Origin: Pseudomonadota bacterium
Lineage (GTDB): Bacteria > Pseudomonadota > Alphaproteobacteria > Rhizobiales > Hyphomicrobiaceae
Length of the DNA: 64,000 nt
Direction of reading: 5' to 3'
NCBI GenBank assembly: GCA_023423275.1
Contig: JAFAFW010000018.1
Location: 1-64,000, forward strand
The notes below the pieces were generated by a model. It had not been told where the DNA came from, ran no database searches, and saw only the letters and a list, made by a program, of their open reading frames with translations. Below, one piece after another: positions 28,705-38,173 of this stretch (position 1 is its first letter; each line of letters starts with the position of its first letter). Both the position numbers and the translations under genes were made by a program.

Positions 28705-30069
28705 TCAGCTCAGCTCACGGATGCGGAATGGCAACCCACCTTTTGGCGTGAGCGTCACGGTGGCATTCACGCCGGCAGGTTCCGGGCCGATGTATTCGGG
28801 CCGGAAGCGACGCAGGAGGATCGACAGAGCCAGCGAGTTCTCGACCTGGCTCATGGCGCCGCCGATGCACGAGCGCTTGCCCGCGCCGAACGGCAGATAA
28901 GTGTATTTCACCCTCTTCTTGGCGGCGTCGCCCATCCAGCGCTCGGGACGGAACTCTTCCGGCGCGTCCCAATACTTGGGGCTGTGATGGACGCCATAGG
29001 CGAACATGACGACCCGATCGCCGGGCCGGATTTCCTTGCCGCCGATCTCATCGGCTGCAGCCGCGACGCGGATCAATCCCCAGATCGGCGGGTAGAGCCG
29101 CATCGTTTCCTGGATGACGGCGCGCGTGTAGGCGAGTGCGGAGTAATCAGCGGCTGTCGGCTCGCGGTCGCCATACGTCGCTTCACCCTCGCGGCGGATA
29201 CGCTCGGCAGCTTCCGGATGCTTCGAGGTCAGATAAAGCGCCCAGGCCAGAGTCAGCGCGGTGGTCTCCGTGCCGGCCCAAAGATACTGCTTCATCTCGT
29301 CGATGGCCTGCGCCCGATCGAATTCCGGCACATTCGCATCGTCGACGGCGGCCTGAAGCATCGTGAACAACGTGCGTTCGCGTTGTTCGCGTGGATCGGC
29401 CGCCATGACGAGATCGGGCACACCCCCCCACACTTCGACGGCCTTCGCCGCGTTCTCCTCGGTAATCTCGAATTCCTCGCCCGCCACCTTTTTCAGGCGG
29501 ATGGACTTGTGGTTCATCACGTCGGTGTAGGTCTTCACGCACTTGAAGACGAAGTGCGGGTTGAACGGCATGTCGCGGTCGAACAGCGCCTTGCAGATCA
29601 TGTCTGCGGCCAGCGTCCAGGTCTGCTCGACCATCTCGATCGTTTCGCCGGTTTTCGCGAGCTGACGCCAGTTCTCCATCTTCGTCCGGATGGCGTCCAG
29701 GAAGTACGGGATGTACTCGCTGAACATGTCCGGGTGGAAAGCGGGCTGCTGCGGCGCGCGGATCTTCTGCCAGAGCTGGCCGTCGACGGTGATCATCGAC
29801 TTGCCGAAAATCGGCTTCAGGCCGTCGAAATACTTGGTGTAGTTGTCGGCCTTGGCGACCAGCACATGCTTGAAATGATCCGGTTCGGTCAGCAGAACGA
29901 CCCGCTGGTTGGCCATGTTGACGGGGATCACGCCGCCATAGCGCTCGGCCATCTGCATGAGCGTCCGCATCGGATTGATGGGATCGCCCTTCAGAAGGGG
30001 TGTCAATTTGAACCAGATCGAACTCTCGTCGCCGAGCTGATAGACGTGGGACGGGGTCGTAGCGGTCAT
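28705..30069 (-). CDS. Cytochrome P450
   Basis: P450s are haem monooxygenases that hydroxylate organic substrates using O2 and two electrons. The landmarks are the I-helix oxygen-activation motif LWAGTETTALTLAW, the K-helix ETMR, the PERF-like EEFRPERW, and the haem-binding loop PFGAGKRSCIGG with its cysteine ligand. I chose the ATG at 30069 (454 residues). An alternative is a TTG at 30138 with a GGAG in front, which would add 23 polar residues. No ferredoxin or reductase gene is adjacent, so the redox partner is elsewhere. The substrate cannot be inferred, though the sequence looks like the CYP102/CYP4-like heme-domain class rather than a camphor-type enzyme. Confidence 0.93.
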   Translation of the reverse strand: MTATTPSHVYQLGDESSIWFKLTPLLKGDPINPMRTLMQMAERYGGVIPVNMANQRVVLLTEPDHFKHVLVAKADNYTKYFDGLKPIFGKSMITVDGQLWQKIRAPQQPAFHPDMFSEYIPYFLDAIRTKMENWRQLAKTGETIEMVEQTWTLAADMICKALFDRDMPFNPHFVFKCVKTYTDVMNHKSIRLKKVAGEEFEITEENAAKAVEVWGGVPDLVMAADPREQRERTLFTMLQAAVDDANVPEFDRAQAIDEMKQYLWAGTETTALTLAWALYLTSKHPEAAERIRREGEATYGDREPTAADYSALAYTRAVIQETMRLYPPIWGLIRVAAAADEIGGKEIRPGDRVVMFAYGVHHSPKYWDAPEEFRPERWMGDAAKKRVKYTYLPFGAGKRSCIGGAMSQVENSLALSILLRRFRPEYIGPEPAGVNATVTLTPKGGLPFRIRELS

Positions 30070-30297
30070 GCTCAAGATCACTCCGCGTGTCTGATCGTCC
30101 GGGCTGTCCGTTTTGGGATTATTGTTTCCCTTGCTCAACGGATATCGCTCCTGGCGATCAAATCATTGATATGGCACAAACTAGCGCAAAACGCTGCCCC
30201 TGTGGAGCGTCAACACGTGTGCGTGCATGGTTGTTGGTAGCACTCGGCTCAATGGTGGTCCAGAAGCTCCGTTCTGCCCGCTACACCATACCGCGAT

Positions 30298-30948
30298 TCA
30301 GCCCTGAGGCGAGAAGAGTGCGGCTGCCTGGTTAACCGAGTTTCCACCGCTGACACGCTGTCCGTCGAGGCGCGCCGCGCCGGAGGCGATAAGCTTCAGG
30401 GCATGAGGGTATAACTTATGCTCGGCGACAAGAATTCGTTCCGCGAGGGTGTCTGTTGTGTCGTCGTCCGCCACCGGCACGGCGGCCTGGGCGACAATCG
30501 GTCCTGAGTCCATCTCCGGCACGACGAAATGGACCGTACAACCCGTGATTTTCACCCCGGCAGCGAGCGCTTGTCCGTGTGTGTCCAGCCCTTTGAATGA
30601 GGGCAGCAGAGACGGGTGGATGTTCAGCATCCGGCCCTGCCAGCGGTTGACGAAACCGGGTGTCATCAGGCGCATGAACCCGGCGCAGCAGACGAAATCC
30701 ACCCTGGCCGCCATGAGCGCGGCGTGGAGTTCCGCCTCGAACTCCTCACGCTTGGAAAAGCGCTTGTGGTCGATCGCGAGGGTCGCGATGCCCTGCGAGG
30801 CGGCCCAGGTCAGCCCAGCCGCGTTCGGCCGGTTCGAGATGACGGTGACGATTTCCGCCGGATAGTCCGGTGCATGCGCGGCCTCGACCAGCGCCATCAT
30901 GTTCGAGCCGCGCCCGGAAATCAGGATGCCGACGCGCTTCCTGGCCAT
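30298..30948 (-). CDS. purN: Phosphoribosylglycinamide formyltransferase PurN
   Basis: PurN transfers a formyl group from 10-formyltetrahydrofolate to GAR in the third step of purine synthesis. The 216-residue enzyme has the GAR-binding loop ISGRGSNMMALVEA, the catalytic-site segment MLNIHPSLLPSFKG with its Asn and His, and VHFVVPEMDSGPIVAQAAV with the conserved Asp. Its ATG overlaps the purM stop codon by one base (TGATG), so the two genes are translationally coupled; a GTG three bases earlier is also possible. Confidence 0.97.
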   Translation of the reverse strand: MARKRVGILISGRGSNMMALVEAAHAPDYPAEIVTVISNRPNAAGLTWAASQGIATLAIDHKRFSKREEFEAELHAALMAARVDFVCCAGFMRLMTPGFVNRWQGRMLNIHPSLLPSFKGLDTHGQALAAGVKITGCTVHFVVPEMDSGPIVAQAAVPVADDDTTDTLAERILVAEHKLYPHALKLIASGAARLDGQRVSGGNSVNQAAALFSPQG

Positions 30949-32069
30949 CACGCCGGTCCGCCATACGACAGCTTGCCCGACAGGCGTACGGCTTCGGCGG
31001 TCCCCTTGCCCTTGGCCTGGGTCTTGGCGCCGTCGCCCGTGGTCAGTTCACCGATGATATGCACCTGTTCGCCACCGGCTTTCAGAATGGCCGCGACATC
31101 ATCCGCTTTGGACTTTTCGACGACGATCACCAATCCGATGCCGGCGTTGAAGGTACGCAGAAGCTCGGTCTCGTCCAGATGACCGGCTTCGGCCAGCCAT
31201 CCGAAGACGGCCGGCGGGCACCAGGTGGACAGGTCGACCGCTCCGGCCACGCCTTCCGGAAGCACGCGTGGCAGATTCTCGATCAGGCCGCCGCCGGTGA
31301 TGTGTGCGATGGCCTTGATGGCACCCGTTTGCCGGATCGCGGCCAGCACGGGCTTCACATAAATTTTCGTCGGCTCCAGCAGGGCCTCGCCAACGGTGCG
31401 GCCTGCGGCAAACGGTGCCGTGTCGCTCCAGTCAAGCTGCTCCTTTTCCACAAGACGACGGATCAGGGAATATCCGTTCGAATGTGGACCGGATGACGCG
31501 AGACCCATCAGCACGTCGCCAACACCAACATCCTTGCGCGGCAGAACAGCCTCGCGCTCGACCGCGCCGACCGTGAAGCCTGCCAGGTCGTAGTCCTTGG
31601 CCGCATACATGCCCGGCATCTCGGCGGTCTCGCCGCCGATCAACGCGCATCCGGCCTGACGGCAGCCCTCCGCAATGCCGGTGACGACACTGCGGCCGGT
31701 CTCTACGTCGAGCTTTCCGGTGGCGAAATAATCTAAGAAAAACAACGGCTCTGCGCCCTGCGCCAGCAGATCGTTGACGCACATGGCGACGAGATCGATA
31801 CCGATCGTGGTGTGCAGGCCGGTTTCGATGGCGATTTTGAGCTTGGTGCCTACGCCATCAGTGCTGGCGACGAGCAGCGGATCGCGATACCCGGCGCGCT
31901 TCAAATCGAACAGGGCGCCGAAGCCGCCAAGGTCCGCATCGGCACCCGGGCGGCGCGTCGTCTTCGCCAGCGGCTTGATCGCCTCGACGAGTGCGTTGCC
32001 CGCGTCGATATCGACGCCGGCATCACGGTATGTCACGCGCGTCGCGGCGCTGTCGCCTGGCTCGCTCAT
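30948..32069 (-). CDS. purM: Phosphoribosylformylglycinamidine cyclo-ligase PurM
   Basis: PurM closes the imidazole ring of AIR in the fifth step of purine synthesis, using ATP. The 373-residue enzyme shows STDGVGTKLKIA, the phosphate-binding GIDLVAMCVNDLLAQGAEPL, GGETAEMPGMY, SSGPHSNGYSLIR and HITGGGLIENLPRVLP. The ATG at 32069 is preceded by AAGGA; the frame is open further upstream but that part is proline-rich and not conserved. It forms a two-gene operon with purN and is divergent from the DUF2066 gene. Confidence 0.97.
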   Translation of the reverse strand: MSEPGDSAATRVTYRDAGVDIDAGNALVEAIKPLAKTTRRPGADADLGGFGALFDLKRAGYRDPLLVASTDGVGTKLKIAIETGLHTTIGIDLVAMCVNDLLAQGAEPLFFLDYFATGKLDVETGRSVVTGIAEGCRQAGCALIGGETAEMPGMYAAKDYDLAGFTVGAVEREAVLPRKDVGVGDVLMGLASSGPHSNGYSLIRRLVEKEQLDWSDTAPFAAGRTVGEALLEPTKIYVKPVLAAIRQTGAIKAIAHITGGGLIENLPRVLPEGVAGAVDLSTWCPPAVFGWLAEAGHLDETELLRTFNAGIGLVIVVEKSKADDVAAILKAGGEQVHIIGELTTGDGAKTQAKGKGTAEAVRLSGKLSYGGPA

Positions 32070-32235
32070 GGAATCCTTAAGGTATGTCCGGGCCACCTTA
32101 CCGGTCCGCGGGCATTGACCGGTCCTGATTTTGGCCCCAATGGTCGCCCGAGATGGCCGCGTCCTAGCAGACTTCCCGGGGCTAGGGCAACTTGCGCGCT
32201 CGGGTGACGGTACGGCGGGGGAGGCAAGCTGGGAG

Positions 32236-33363
32236 ATGGGACGTCGTTTATGGGACGCAAGTGCGGCTGTGGCCGCGGTTCTGGTATTGGGACCGGTCAC
32301 CGTTGTGGCGCCGCTTGCTGCTGAGCCGGTTTTCACCATCGCCAACTATCCGGTCGAAGCAACGGCTGACAACGCGGTTGCTGCGAAGGAGCGGGCGCTT
32401 GCTGATGGACGTCAGGCCGCGCTGCGTTCGCTGTTGAAACGGATCGTCCCGGCTTCGGCGTATTCGCGGCTTGCAAGCGCGAAGGCCGCCAAGGCGACCG
32501 AGCTGATCGACGGCGTCGTGGTGCGCTCGGAGCGCAACTCGGCGACCCAATATCTCGCCAACTTGGATTTTTCGTTTCATCCGAAGGCCGTAAAAGACCT
32601 GCTGCAGCGCGAGGGAATCCCATTTGTCGATACCCAGGCGCCGGAACTGACGCTCATCCCGATCTACGTCTCGCCGAGTGGCGGTCAGGGGCCGGTGCCC
32701 GCGGATCTGTCACCGCCGCGCGGCACGAAAATGTGGACCGACATCTGGTCGGGCCTCGATCTGGAACACACCGTGACGCCGGTTAAGCTGAGCCAGCTCA
32801 AATCGGGTATCGGTCAGGATACCCTGCAAGCGTTGAAGGACGGCGATGGCAACGCCCTGGTCAGTCTGACGCGGGCTTTTGCATCCGATCGTGTGGTGAT
32901 CGCGTTCGCCGAACCTGATCTGGCCAAAAAACGGCTTGAGGTCACACTGGCCGGGCAGGATGCCGCCGGCGCGTTCGTTCTGAAGCGGTCCTGGCGGTTG
33001 TCGCTGGATGACGCGGCCTATGCGGCCGAACTGGCGGCCGTGGTCGCGCTGGGCACGCTCGAGGGGCGCTGGAAGGCAACGCAGGCCGGCGGTATGGCCA
33101 GTGCCGGCGGGCAGTATGGCGGCATGGCGCCTGTGCACCTTTACGTCGAGTTCCGCAACATGCGGCAATGGCAGGACATGCGAAATCAGATCGCACAGGT
33201 CCCCGGCCTGGAGAACATGGACGTCGGCGGCCTGTCGGCTCGCAGCGCCGATCTGGAAGCGCAATATCCGGGCGGCGCGGAAGCACTTGCCTCGGCGCTT
33301 TCCCGCATCGGCCTCGACGCGCGCCCTATCGGCGGGACGGTGCAGGTGCGCCCTCCGTACTAG
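32236..33363 (+). CDS. DUF2066 domain protein with signal peptide
   Basis: The 375-residue protein has an N-terminal signal peptide (VAAVLVLGPVTVVAPLAAEP) and then the DUF2066 pattern, with YPVEATADNAVAAKERALADG followed by ALRSLLKRIVP and a Cys-poor, globular periplasmic body. The function of DUF2066 is unknown. Its place between purMN and a CDP-alcohol phosphatidyltransferase / AI-2E permease / hdaA run is a recurring arrangement in this order, as far as I recall. The ATG at 32236 follows a GGGAG; the upstream frame from 32131 is not conserved. Confidence 0.82.
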   Translation: MGRRLWDASAAVAAVLVLGPVTVVAPLAAEPVFTIANYPVEATADNAVAAKERALADGRQAALRSLLKRIVPASAYSRLASAKAAKATELIDGVVVRSERNSATQYLANLDFSFHPKAVKDLLQREGIPFVDTQAPELTLIPIYVSPSGGQGPVPADLSPPRGTKMWTDIWSGLDLEHTVTPVKLSQLKSGIGQDTLQALKDGDGNALVSLTRAFASDRVVIAFAEPDLAKKRLEVTLAGQDAAGAFVLKRSWRLSLDDAAYAAELAAVVALGTLEGRWKATQAGGMASAGGQYGGMAPVHLYVEFRNMRQWQDMRNQIAQVPGLENMDVGGLSARSADLEAQYPGGAEALASALSRIGLDARPIGGTVQVRPPY

Positions 33364-33513
33364 CCGACATGCGCTTTGGGCCTTAAGGATGACGCCGATG
33401 GCGGTTCTCCTTCGCTGCCCTCGGGGTTGCGTGGTTTTCGCAACTCAATATTCATTCTGCCGGTCTTGGGTATAACGTCACATCGTGACGCTTAGAACTT
33501 TCTGGATTTCATC

Positions 33514-34068
33514 TTGAGTATTCCCAATCTCATAACCTTGGGGCGGGCGATCCTCGTCCCTGTCGTGTTCTGGCTGCTCGTTTCAGGACAGGTTCAGGCC
33601 GCCTTCATCCTGTTCGTTGTTGCCGGCATCAGCGACGCGGTCGACGGATTTCTCGCTAAGCGGTTCGGATGGCAGACGGAACTCGGCGCTTATCTCGATC
33701 CGCTCGCGGACAAGATGCTCGTCGTGTCGGTTTTCATAGCGCTGGGCGTGTCGGGCGCTTTGCCCTCCTGGCTCGTTATTGCCGTTGTGTCCCGTGATAT
33801 CCTCATTGTCGTGGCCATCGTTCTGTCCTGGCTGCTGGGACATCCAGTCCATATCAAGCCGCTGATCGTCAGTAAGGCGAACACGGTGGCCCAGTTGTCG
33901 CTGGCCGCCCTGGTGCTGGCGGACGAAGGGTTCGGTCTTGGTGCGGGTCTTTGGCGCACGCTTCTGGTATGGATTACAGCGGCTCTGACGCTGGCCTCGT
34001 TGGTCGCCTATCTGCAAAGCTGGCTCAGGCATATGGCCGGCTACGAGACGGACGGTTCGTCAGCCTAA
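33514..34068 (+). CDS. CDP-alcohol phosphatidyltransferase family protein
   Basis: These integral membrane enzymes join a CDP-activated lipid to an alcohol such as glycerol 3-phosphate or phosphatidylglycerol. The 184-residue protein starts at a TTG (33514) with the family's conserved N-terminus SIPNLITLGRAILVP. It carries the full catalytic motif D-G-x2-A-K-x8-G-x3-D-x3-D in VDGFLAKRFGW and LGAYLDPLADK. Five or six hydrophobic helices are visible. It may make phosphatidylglycerophosphate (PgsA-like) or cardiolipin; sequence alone does not decide. Confidence 0.9.
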   Translation: MSIPNLITLGRAILVPVVFWLLVSGQVQAAFILFVVAGISDAVDGFLAKRFGWQTELGAYLDPLADKMLVVSVFIALGVSGALPSWLVIAVVSRDILIVVAIVLSWLLGHPVHIKPLIVSKANTVAQLSLAALVLADEGFGLGAGLWRTLLVWITAALTLASLVAYLQSWLRHMAGYETDGSSA

Positions 34069-34091
34069 TGCCGATATGATGGGAGGGGGAA

Positions 34092-35201
34092 ATGCGCGTC
34101 GAACGGCAGGTGCTTTTCTGGCTGTCGGTCCTGATCCTCCTCGTGCTGGCGGCGCTCGTCCTGCGATCCGTGTTGTTGCCGTTCGTGGCCGGCATGGTGA
34201 TCGCCTACGCGCTCAACCCCTTGACGGACAGGCTTGGCGTCCTCGGCCTGCCACGCGTGCTCGCGACGGCGGTGGTTGTTTTGCTGATGATGCTGCTGTT
34301 GATCGTCGCTGTCGTCTTTCTGGTGCCGGTTATTGCGAACCAGGCCGAGCAGTTCGCGGAGGCCCTGCCGAATGAACTGGTGCGCCTGAAGGGCATGGCG
34401 GAGACGTGGGCTCAGTCGCGACTGGGAAGCCGGTTCCCCGAATTCCAGGGGTGGCTCGACAGTGCGGCGGCCGAGCTGTCGCGCAACTGGGCCTCCGTGG
34501 TCGGAATTCTCGCACAGCGGGTTTGGGCGCAGGGATTGGCGCTGGTAAACTTCATCTCGCTGCTGCTGATCACGCCGCTGGTCGTGTTCTATCTGCTGGT
34601 CGATTGGCATCCGATGCTGAAGAAGCTCGACGGCTGGCTGCCGCGTGATCATGCTCCGACCATCCGCCGGCTTGCCACCGAGATCAATTCGGCGGTGTCA
34701 GCGTTTATTCGTGGCCAGGGGTTGGTCTGTCTGATCCTTGGTACGCTCTACGCCGTCGGGCTGACTTGGGCGGAAATTCCATACGGCCTCGTCATCGGTC
34801 TCGCGTCCGGTCTGCTGAGCTTCATCCCGTTCGTTGGCTTCATGCTGGGCCTGATTACCGCGATTGCCGTGGCCATCATCCAGTTCTGGCCGGAGACGCT
34901 GCCGCTGATCAAGGTCCTGGCTGTGTTCGGCGCCGGGCAGGCCCTCGATTCGGCGCTGCTGCAGCCGAAGGTGGTGGGCCCGAAGGTCGGCCTGCATCCG
35001 GTCTGGCTGATCTTCACGTTGTTCGTATTCGCGTATTTGTTCGGCTTTGTCGGGGTGCTCGTCGCAGTCCCGGTTGGAGCGGCGATTGCCGTGCTGGTCC
35101 GCTTTGCGCTGGAGGTGTACCTCTCGAGCTCGATCTATCAGGGAAAAGCTGCTGAAACGGCCTTGCCGCCGGCATCGACCTCCGTCCGAGGCGAGCCATG
35201 A
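34092..35201 (+). CDS. AI-2E transporter / PerM family permease
   Basis: The 369-residue membrane protein has the eight-helix pattern of the PerM/TqsA family: two helices within the first 65 residues, a soluble middle part (about 80-150), and a run of helices including VGLTWAEIPYGLVIGLASGL, LLSFIPFVGFMLGLITAIAV and VWLIFTLFVFAYLFGFVGVL. Family roles include export of autoinducer-2 or sodium/proton exchange, but most members are uncharacterised. Its stop overlaps the hdaA start (ATGA), so the two are translationally coupled. Confidence 0.9.
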   Translation: MRVERQVLFWLSVLILLVLAALVLRSVLLPFVAGMVIAYALNPLTDRLGVLGLPRVLATAVVVLLMMLLLIVAVVFLVPVIANQAEQFAEALPNELVRLKGMAETWAQSRLGSRFPEFQGWLDSAAAELSRNWASVVGILAQRVWAQGLALVNFISLLLITPLVVFYLLVDWHPMLKKLDGWLPRDHAPTIRRLATEINSAVSAFIRGQGLVCLILGTLYAVGLTWAEIPYGLVIGLASGLLSFIPFVGFMLGLITAIAVAIIQFWPETLPLIKVLAVFGAGQALDSALLQPKVVGPKVGLHPVWLIFTLFVFAYLFGFVGVLVAVPVGAAIAVLVRFALEVYLSSSIYQGKAAETALPPASTSVRGEP

Positions 35202-35899
35202 GTGACGTCCCCCGGCAACTGACGCTGGATCTGCCGCACCGCAGTGCGCTGGGAGCTGAGGATTTTCTCGTCAGCGGCAGCAACGAGGCCGCGGTGGCCA
35301 TGATCGACCGTTGGCCGGACTGGCCGCACTCGGCGATGGCCGTCGTCGGGCCGCCCGGATCGGGTAAGACCCACCTCGTCAGTGTCTGGCGCTCCCGGTC
35401 GGGAGCCGAAGTCGTCGAAGCTGCGAATTTTGCGGAGGATGCCGTTTCGCGTTTGTCGGAGGCAGGCGCGATTGCGGTTGAGAATGTCGATCGTGGCGTT
35501 GCCGACCAACGCGCGCTGTTTCACATCCTGAACGTGGCGGCCGAGCAGAAGTTGTGGGTTCTGCTGACCAGTCGCGTGGCGCCGGGCGAGCTGGACATCG
35601 CGCTTCCCGATCTGCGTTCGCGATTGCGCGCCGCCCCTGTTCTTAACATCTCTCCACCGGACGAGACGCTGCTTCGGACGTTGCTGGTGAAACTCTTCGC
35701 GGATCGTCAACTTCCTGTTGATCCGCAAGTGATATCCTACCTCGCTCTGCGCATAGAGCGATCGACCGAAGCGGCCGCCCGGGCCGTCGAGGAGATCGAC
35801 AGGCTTGCTCTCGCCAGCCGCCGCAGGGTGACGCGCGCGCTCGTCGCGGAGGTGCTCGCACAGCAGGCTACGGACGAGGCCAAGCCGGATTCGCGTTGA
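35198..35899 (+). CDS. hdaA: DnaA regulatory inactivator HdaA
   Basis: HdaA stimulates hydrolysis of ATP on DnaA together with the replication clamp, preventing re-initiation. The 233-residue protein is a DnaA AAA+ homologue without the DNA-binding domain. At its N-terminus QLTLDL is the clamp-binding motif expected of Hda. The Walker A is VGPPGSGKTHL, the Walker B region is AIAVENVD, and sensor motifs include LLTSRVAPGELDIALPDLRS. The gene is coupled to the upstream permease and lies 87 bases before ppk. Confidence 0.93.
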   Translation: MSDVPRQLTLDLPHRSALGAEDFLVSGSNEAAVAMIDRWPDWPHSAMAVVGPPGSGKTHLVSVWRSRSGAEVVEAANFAEDAVSRLSEAGAIAVENVDRGVADQRALFHILNVAAEQKLWVLLTSRVAPGELDIALPDLRSRLRAAPVLNISPPDETLLRTLLVKLFADRQLPVDPQVISYLALRIERSTEAAARAVEEIDRLALASRRRVTRALVAEVLAQQATDEAKPDSR

Positions 35900-35986
35900 T
35901 CTCACCCGTGCGTCATGATCCTGTCGCACAACGCCTGCCACAAGCTTGAGCGCAGGGCTTGACGGCAGAACGGATGGAGCTGGGTT

Positions 35987-38167
35987 ATGAGCGCGAAAAA
36001 CAAGCTGAAGGCAGTGAAACCCGATCATGAGATCGAGCCGCCGTCTGGACCGACTCGCTTCTACAACCGTGAACTGTCATGGCTTCAGTTCAACCGCCGG
36101 GTGCTGGAAGAGGCAATGAACCGGCGACATCCGCTGTTGGAGCGGCTGCGCTTCCTGTCCATCTCGGCATCCAATCTCGATGAATTCTATATGGTGCGCG
36201 CGGCTGGCCTGTACGGCCAAGTGGTTGCGGGTGTCGCGACCCTGAGCGCCGATGGCCTGACGGCCTCGCAACAGGTCGAGCAGATCAACGAGTTCGCGGC
36301 GCGATTGGTCGCCGATAAGCAGTCCTGCTGGGTTACCATGCGGGGTCAACTTGCCGAGGCCGGCATTCATCTGGTCGACGCGAAGGATTTGCTGCCGTCG
36401 GAGCGGGCATGGCTCGATGCCGAGTTCCTGTCCCGGCTGTTTCCGATCCTGACGCCGATCAATGTCGATCCCGCGCACCCGTTTCCCTTCATCCAGAACC
36501 TCGCGCTGACGCTGGTGATCCGGATGGTGCATCCGGATGGGAAGATCATGAACGGGCTTATTCCCATCCCGTCACAGCTCGATCGCTTCATCCGCCTTCC
36601 GACCGACCCGAGTGACGCGAAGACCGTCCGCTTCGTGCGGGTGGAGACAGTGATCGGTCTCTATCTCAACGAACTCTACCCCACCTTCGAGGTGCTCGAT
36701 CAAGGCGCGTTCCGCGTGCTGCGCGACAGCGACATCGAGTTCCAGGAAGAAGCGGAAGACCTGACGCGCGCTTACGAGACCCAGCTCAAGAGGCGCCGTC
36801 GCGGCAGCGTGATCCGGCTTGAAATCGATTCGGACATGCCAACGGATCTGCGCCGGTTCGTCATCGATGAACTTGAGGTTGCCGAGCATTCCGTCTTCCA
36901 GAAGGAAGGCCTTCTCGGTCTGGCTGATACCAAGCAGCTCATTGTGGCCGATCGGCCTGATCTGCTGTTCAAACCGTTCACCATTCGCTTTCCGGAGCGG
37001 ATTCGCGAGTTCAGCGGTGACGTTTTCGCTGCCATTCGCTCGAAGGACTTCGTGGTCCATCACCCTTACGAGTCCTTCGAAGCGGTGCTGCAATATCTGC
37101 GGCAGGCGGTGGCCGATCCCAACGTGATGGCGATCAAGTGGACGCTGTATCGCACGCTGCGTGAGAAAAGCCCGATCGTCGAGGCTCTGAAGGAGGCGGC
37201 GGACGCGGGCAAGTCCGTGACTGCGGTGGTCGAGCTGAAGGCCCGTTTCGATGAGTCGACGAACATCAATCTCGCCCGCGATATGGAGAAGGCAGGCGTG
37301 CATGTCGTCTACGGCTTCGTCGAGCTGAAGACCCATGCCAAGATCGGCCTTGTGGTCCGCCGCGAAGGTACGGACGTCGCGACCTACTGCCATATCGGAA
37401 CCGGCAACTATCATCCGCAGACGGCGCGCGTTTATACCGATCTCTCCTTCTTCACTGCCGATCCCGCGATTGGCCGCGATGTGGCGCGCATCTTCAATTT
37501 CGTCACGGGCTACGGCAAGCCGCAGGACCTGGAGATGATGGCGGCGAGCCCGCATGGCGTTCGCGCGCGTATGCTGGAGCATATCCACGAGGAGATCGAG
37601 CACGCCAAGGCCGGCCGGCCGGCGGCGATATGGGCCAAGATGAATTCCTTGGTCGACACGCAGATCATTTCCGCGCTGTATGAGGCAAGTCAGGCGGGCG
37701 TCGAGATCGAACTCATCGTGCGTGGCATCTGCTGCCTGCGTCCGGGAGTTCCGGGGCTGTCGGAAAACATCCGTGTCAAGAGCCTCATCGGGCGATTCTT
37801 GGAGCATTCCCGCATTTATTGCTTCGGTCGCGGAGAGGGGCTGCCATCTCCCAAGGCAGCCGTGTATATCAGCTCCGCAGACATGATGCCGCGCAACCTC
37901 GACCGGCGTGTCGAGGCCATGGTGCCGATCAAGAACCCGACTGTGCATGAGCAGGTGCTCGAACAGATCATGATTGCCAATCTCAGGGATAATCAGCAGA
38001 GCTGGCAGATCATGCCGGATGGCTCGTCAGTGCGCATCGAGCCCGGGCCAGGCGAGGAACCATTCAACGCCCACCAGTATTTCATGACAAACCCGAGCCT
38101 CTCGGGCCGTGGCCAGGCGCTCAAGGAGCATATGCCACCGCGCTTCAGGCTGTCGCTGAGGGACTAA
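35987..38167 (+). CDS. ppk1: Polyphosphate kinase 1
   Basis: PPK1 makes long-chain polyphosphate from ATP. The 726-residue enzyme has the N-terminal domain RFYNRELSWLQFNRRVLEEA and SASNLDEFYMVRAAG, and the two PLD-like catalytic domains. The phosphorylated His is expected in FVELKTHAKIGLV, and the second essential His in FLEHSRIYCFGRG. Other conserved parts are IGTGNYHPQTARVYTDLS and YISSADMMPRNLDRRVE. The exopolyphosphatase gene begins six bases after its stop, giving a synthesis/degradation pair. Confidence 0.97.
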   Translation: MSAKNKLKAVKPDHEIEPPSGPTRFYNRELSWLQFNRRVLEEAMNRRHPLLERLRFLSISASNLDEFYMVRAAGLYGQVVAGVATLSADGLTASQQVEQINEFAARLVADKQSCWVTMRGQLAEAGIHLVDAKDLLPSERAWLDAEFLSRLFPILTPINVDPAHPFPFIQNLALTLVIRMVHPDGKIMNGLIPIPSQLDRFIRLPTDPSDAKTVRFVRVETVIGLYLNELYPTFEVLDQGAFRVLRDSDIEFQEEAEDLTRAYETQLKRRRRGSVIRLEIDSDMPTDLRRFVIDELEVAEHSVFQKEGLLGLADTKQLIVADRPDLLFKPFTIRFPERIREFSGDVFAAIRSKDFVVHHPYESFEAVLQYLRQAVADPNVMAIKWTLYRTLREKSPIVEALKEAADAGKSVTAVVELKARFDESTNINLARDMEKAGVHVVYGFVELKTHAKIGLVVRREGTDVATYCHIGTGNYHPQTARVYTDLSFFTADPAIGRDVARIFNFVTGYGKPQDLEMMAASPHGVRARMLEHIHEEIEHAKAGRPAAIWAKMNSLVDTQIISALYEASQAGVEIELIVRGICCLRPGVPGLSENIRVKSLIGRFLEHSRIYCFGRGEGLPSPKAAVYISSADMMPRNLDRRVEAMVPIKNPTVHEQVLEQIMIANLRDNQQSWQIMPDGSSVRIEPGPGEEPFNAHQYFMTNPSLSGRGQALKEHMPPRFRLSLRD

Positions 38168-38173
38168 TATCGC

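Noticed and set aside
28468..30240. A long plus-strand open frame of about 590 codons opposite the P450 gene
   Set aside because: It is the antisense of a clear cytochrome P450 with all haem and I-helix motifs, and its own translation has no family features; high G+C leaves such frames open.
30087..30335. A short plus-strand frame containing a Cys-Pro-Cys-Gly stretch upstream of the P450 gene
   Set aside because: It overlaps the P450 start region, has no ribosome site and the zinc-like motif is isolated.
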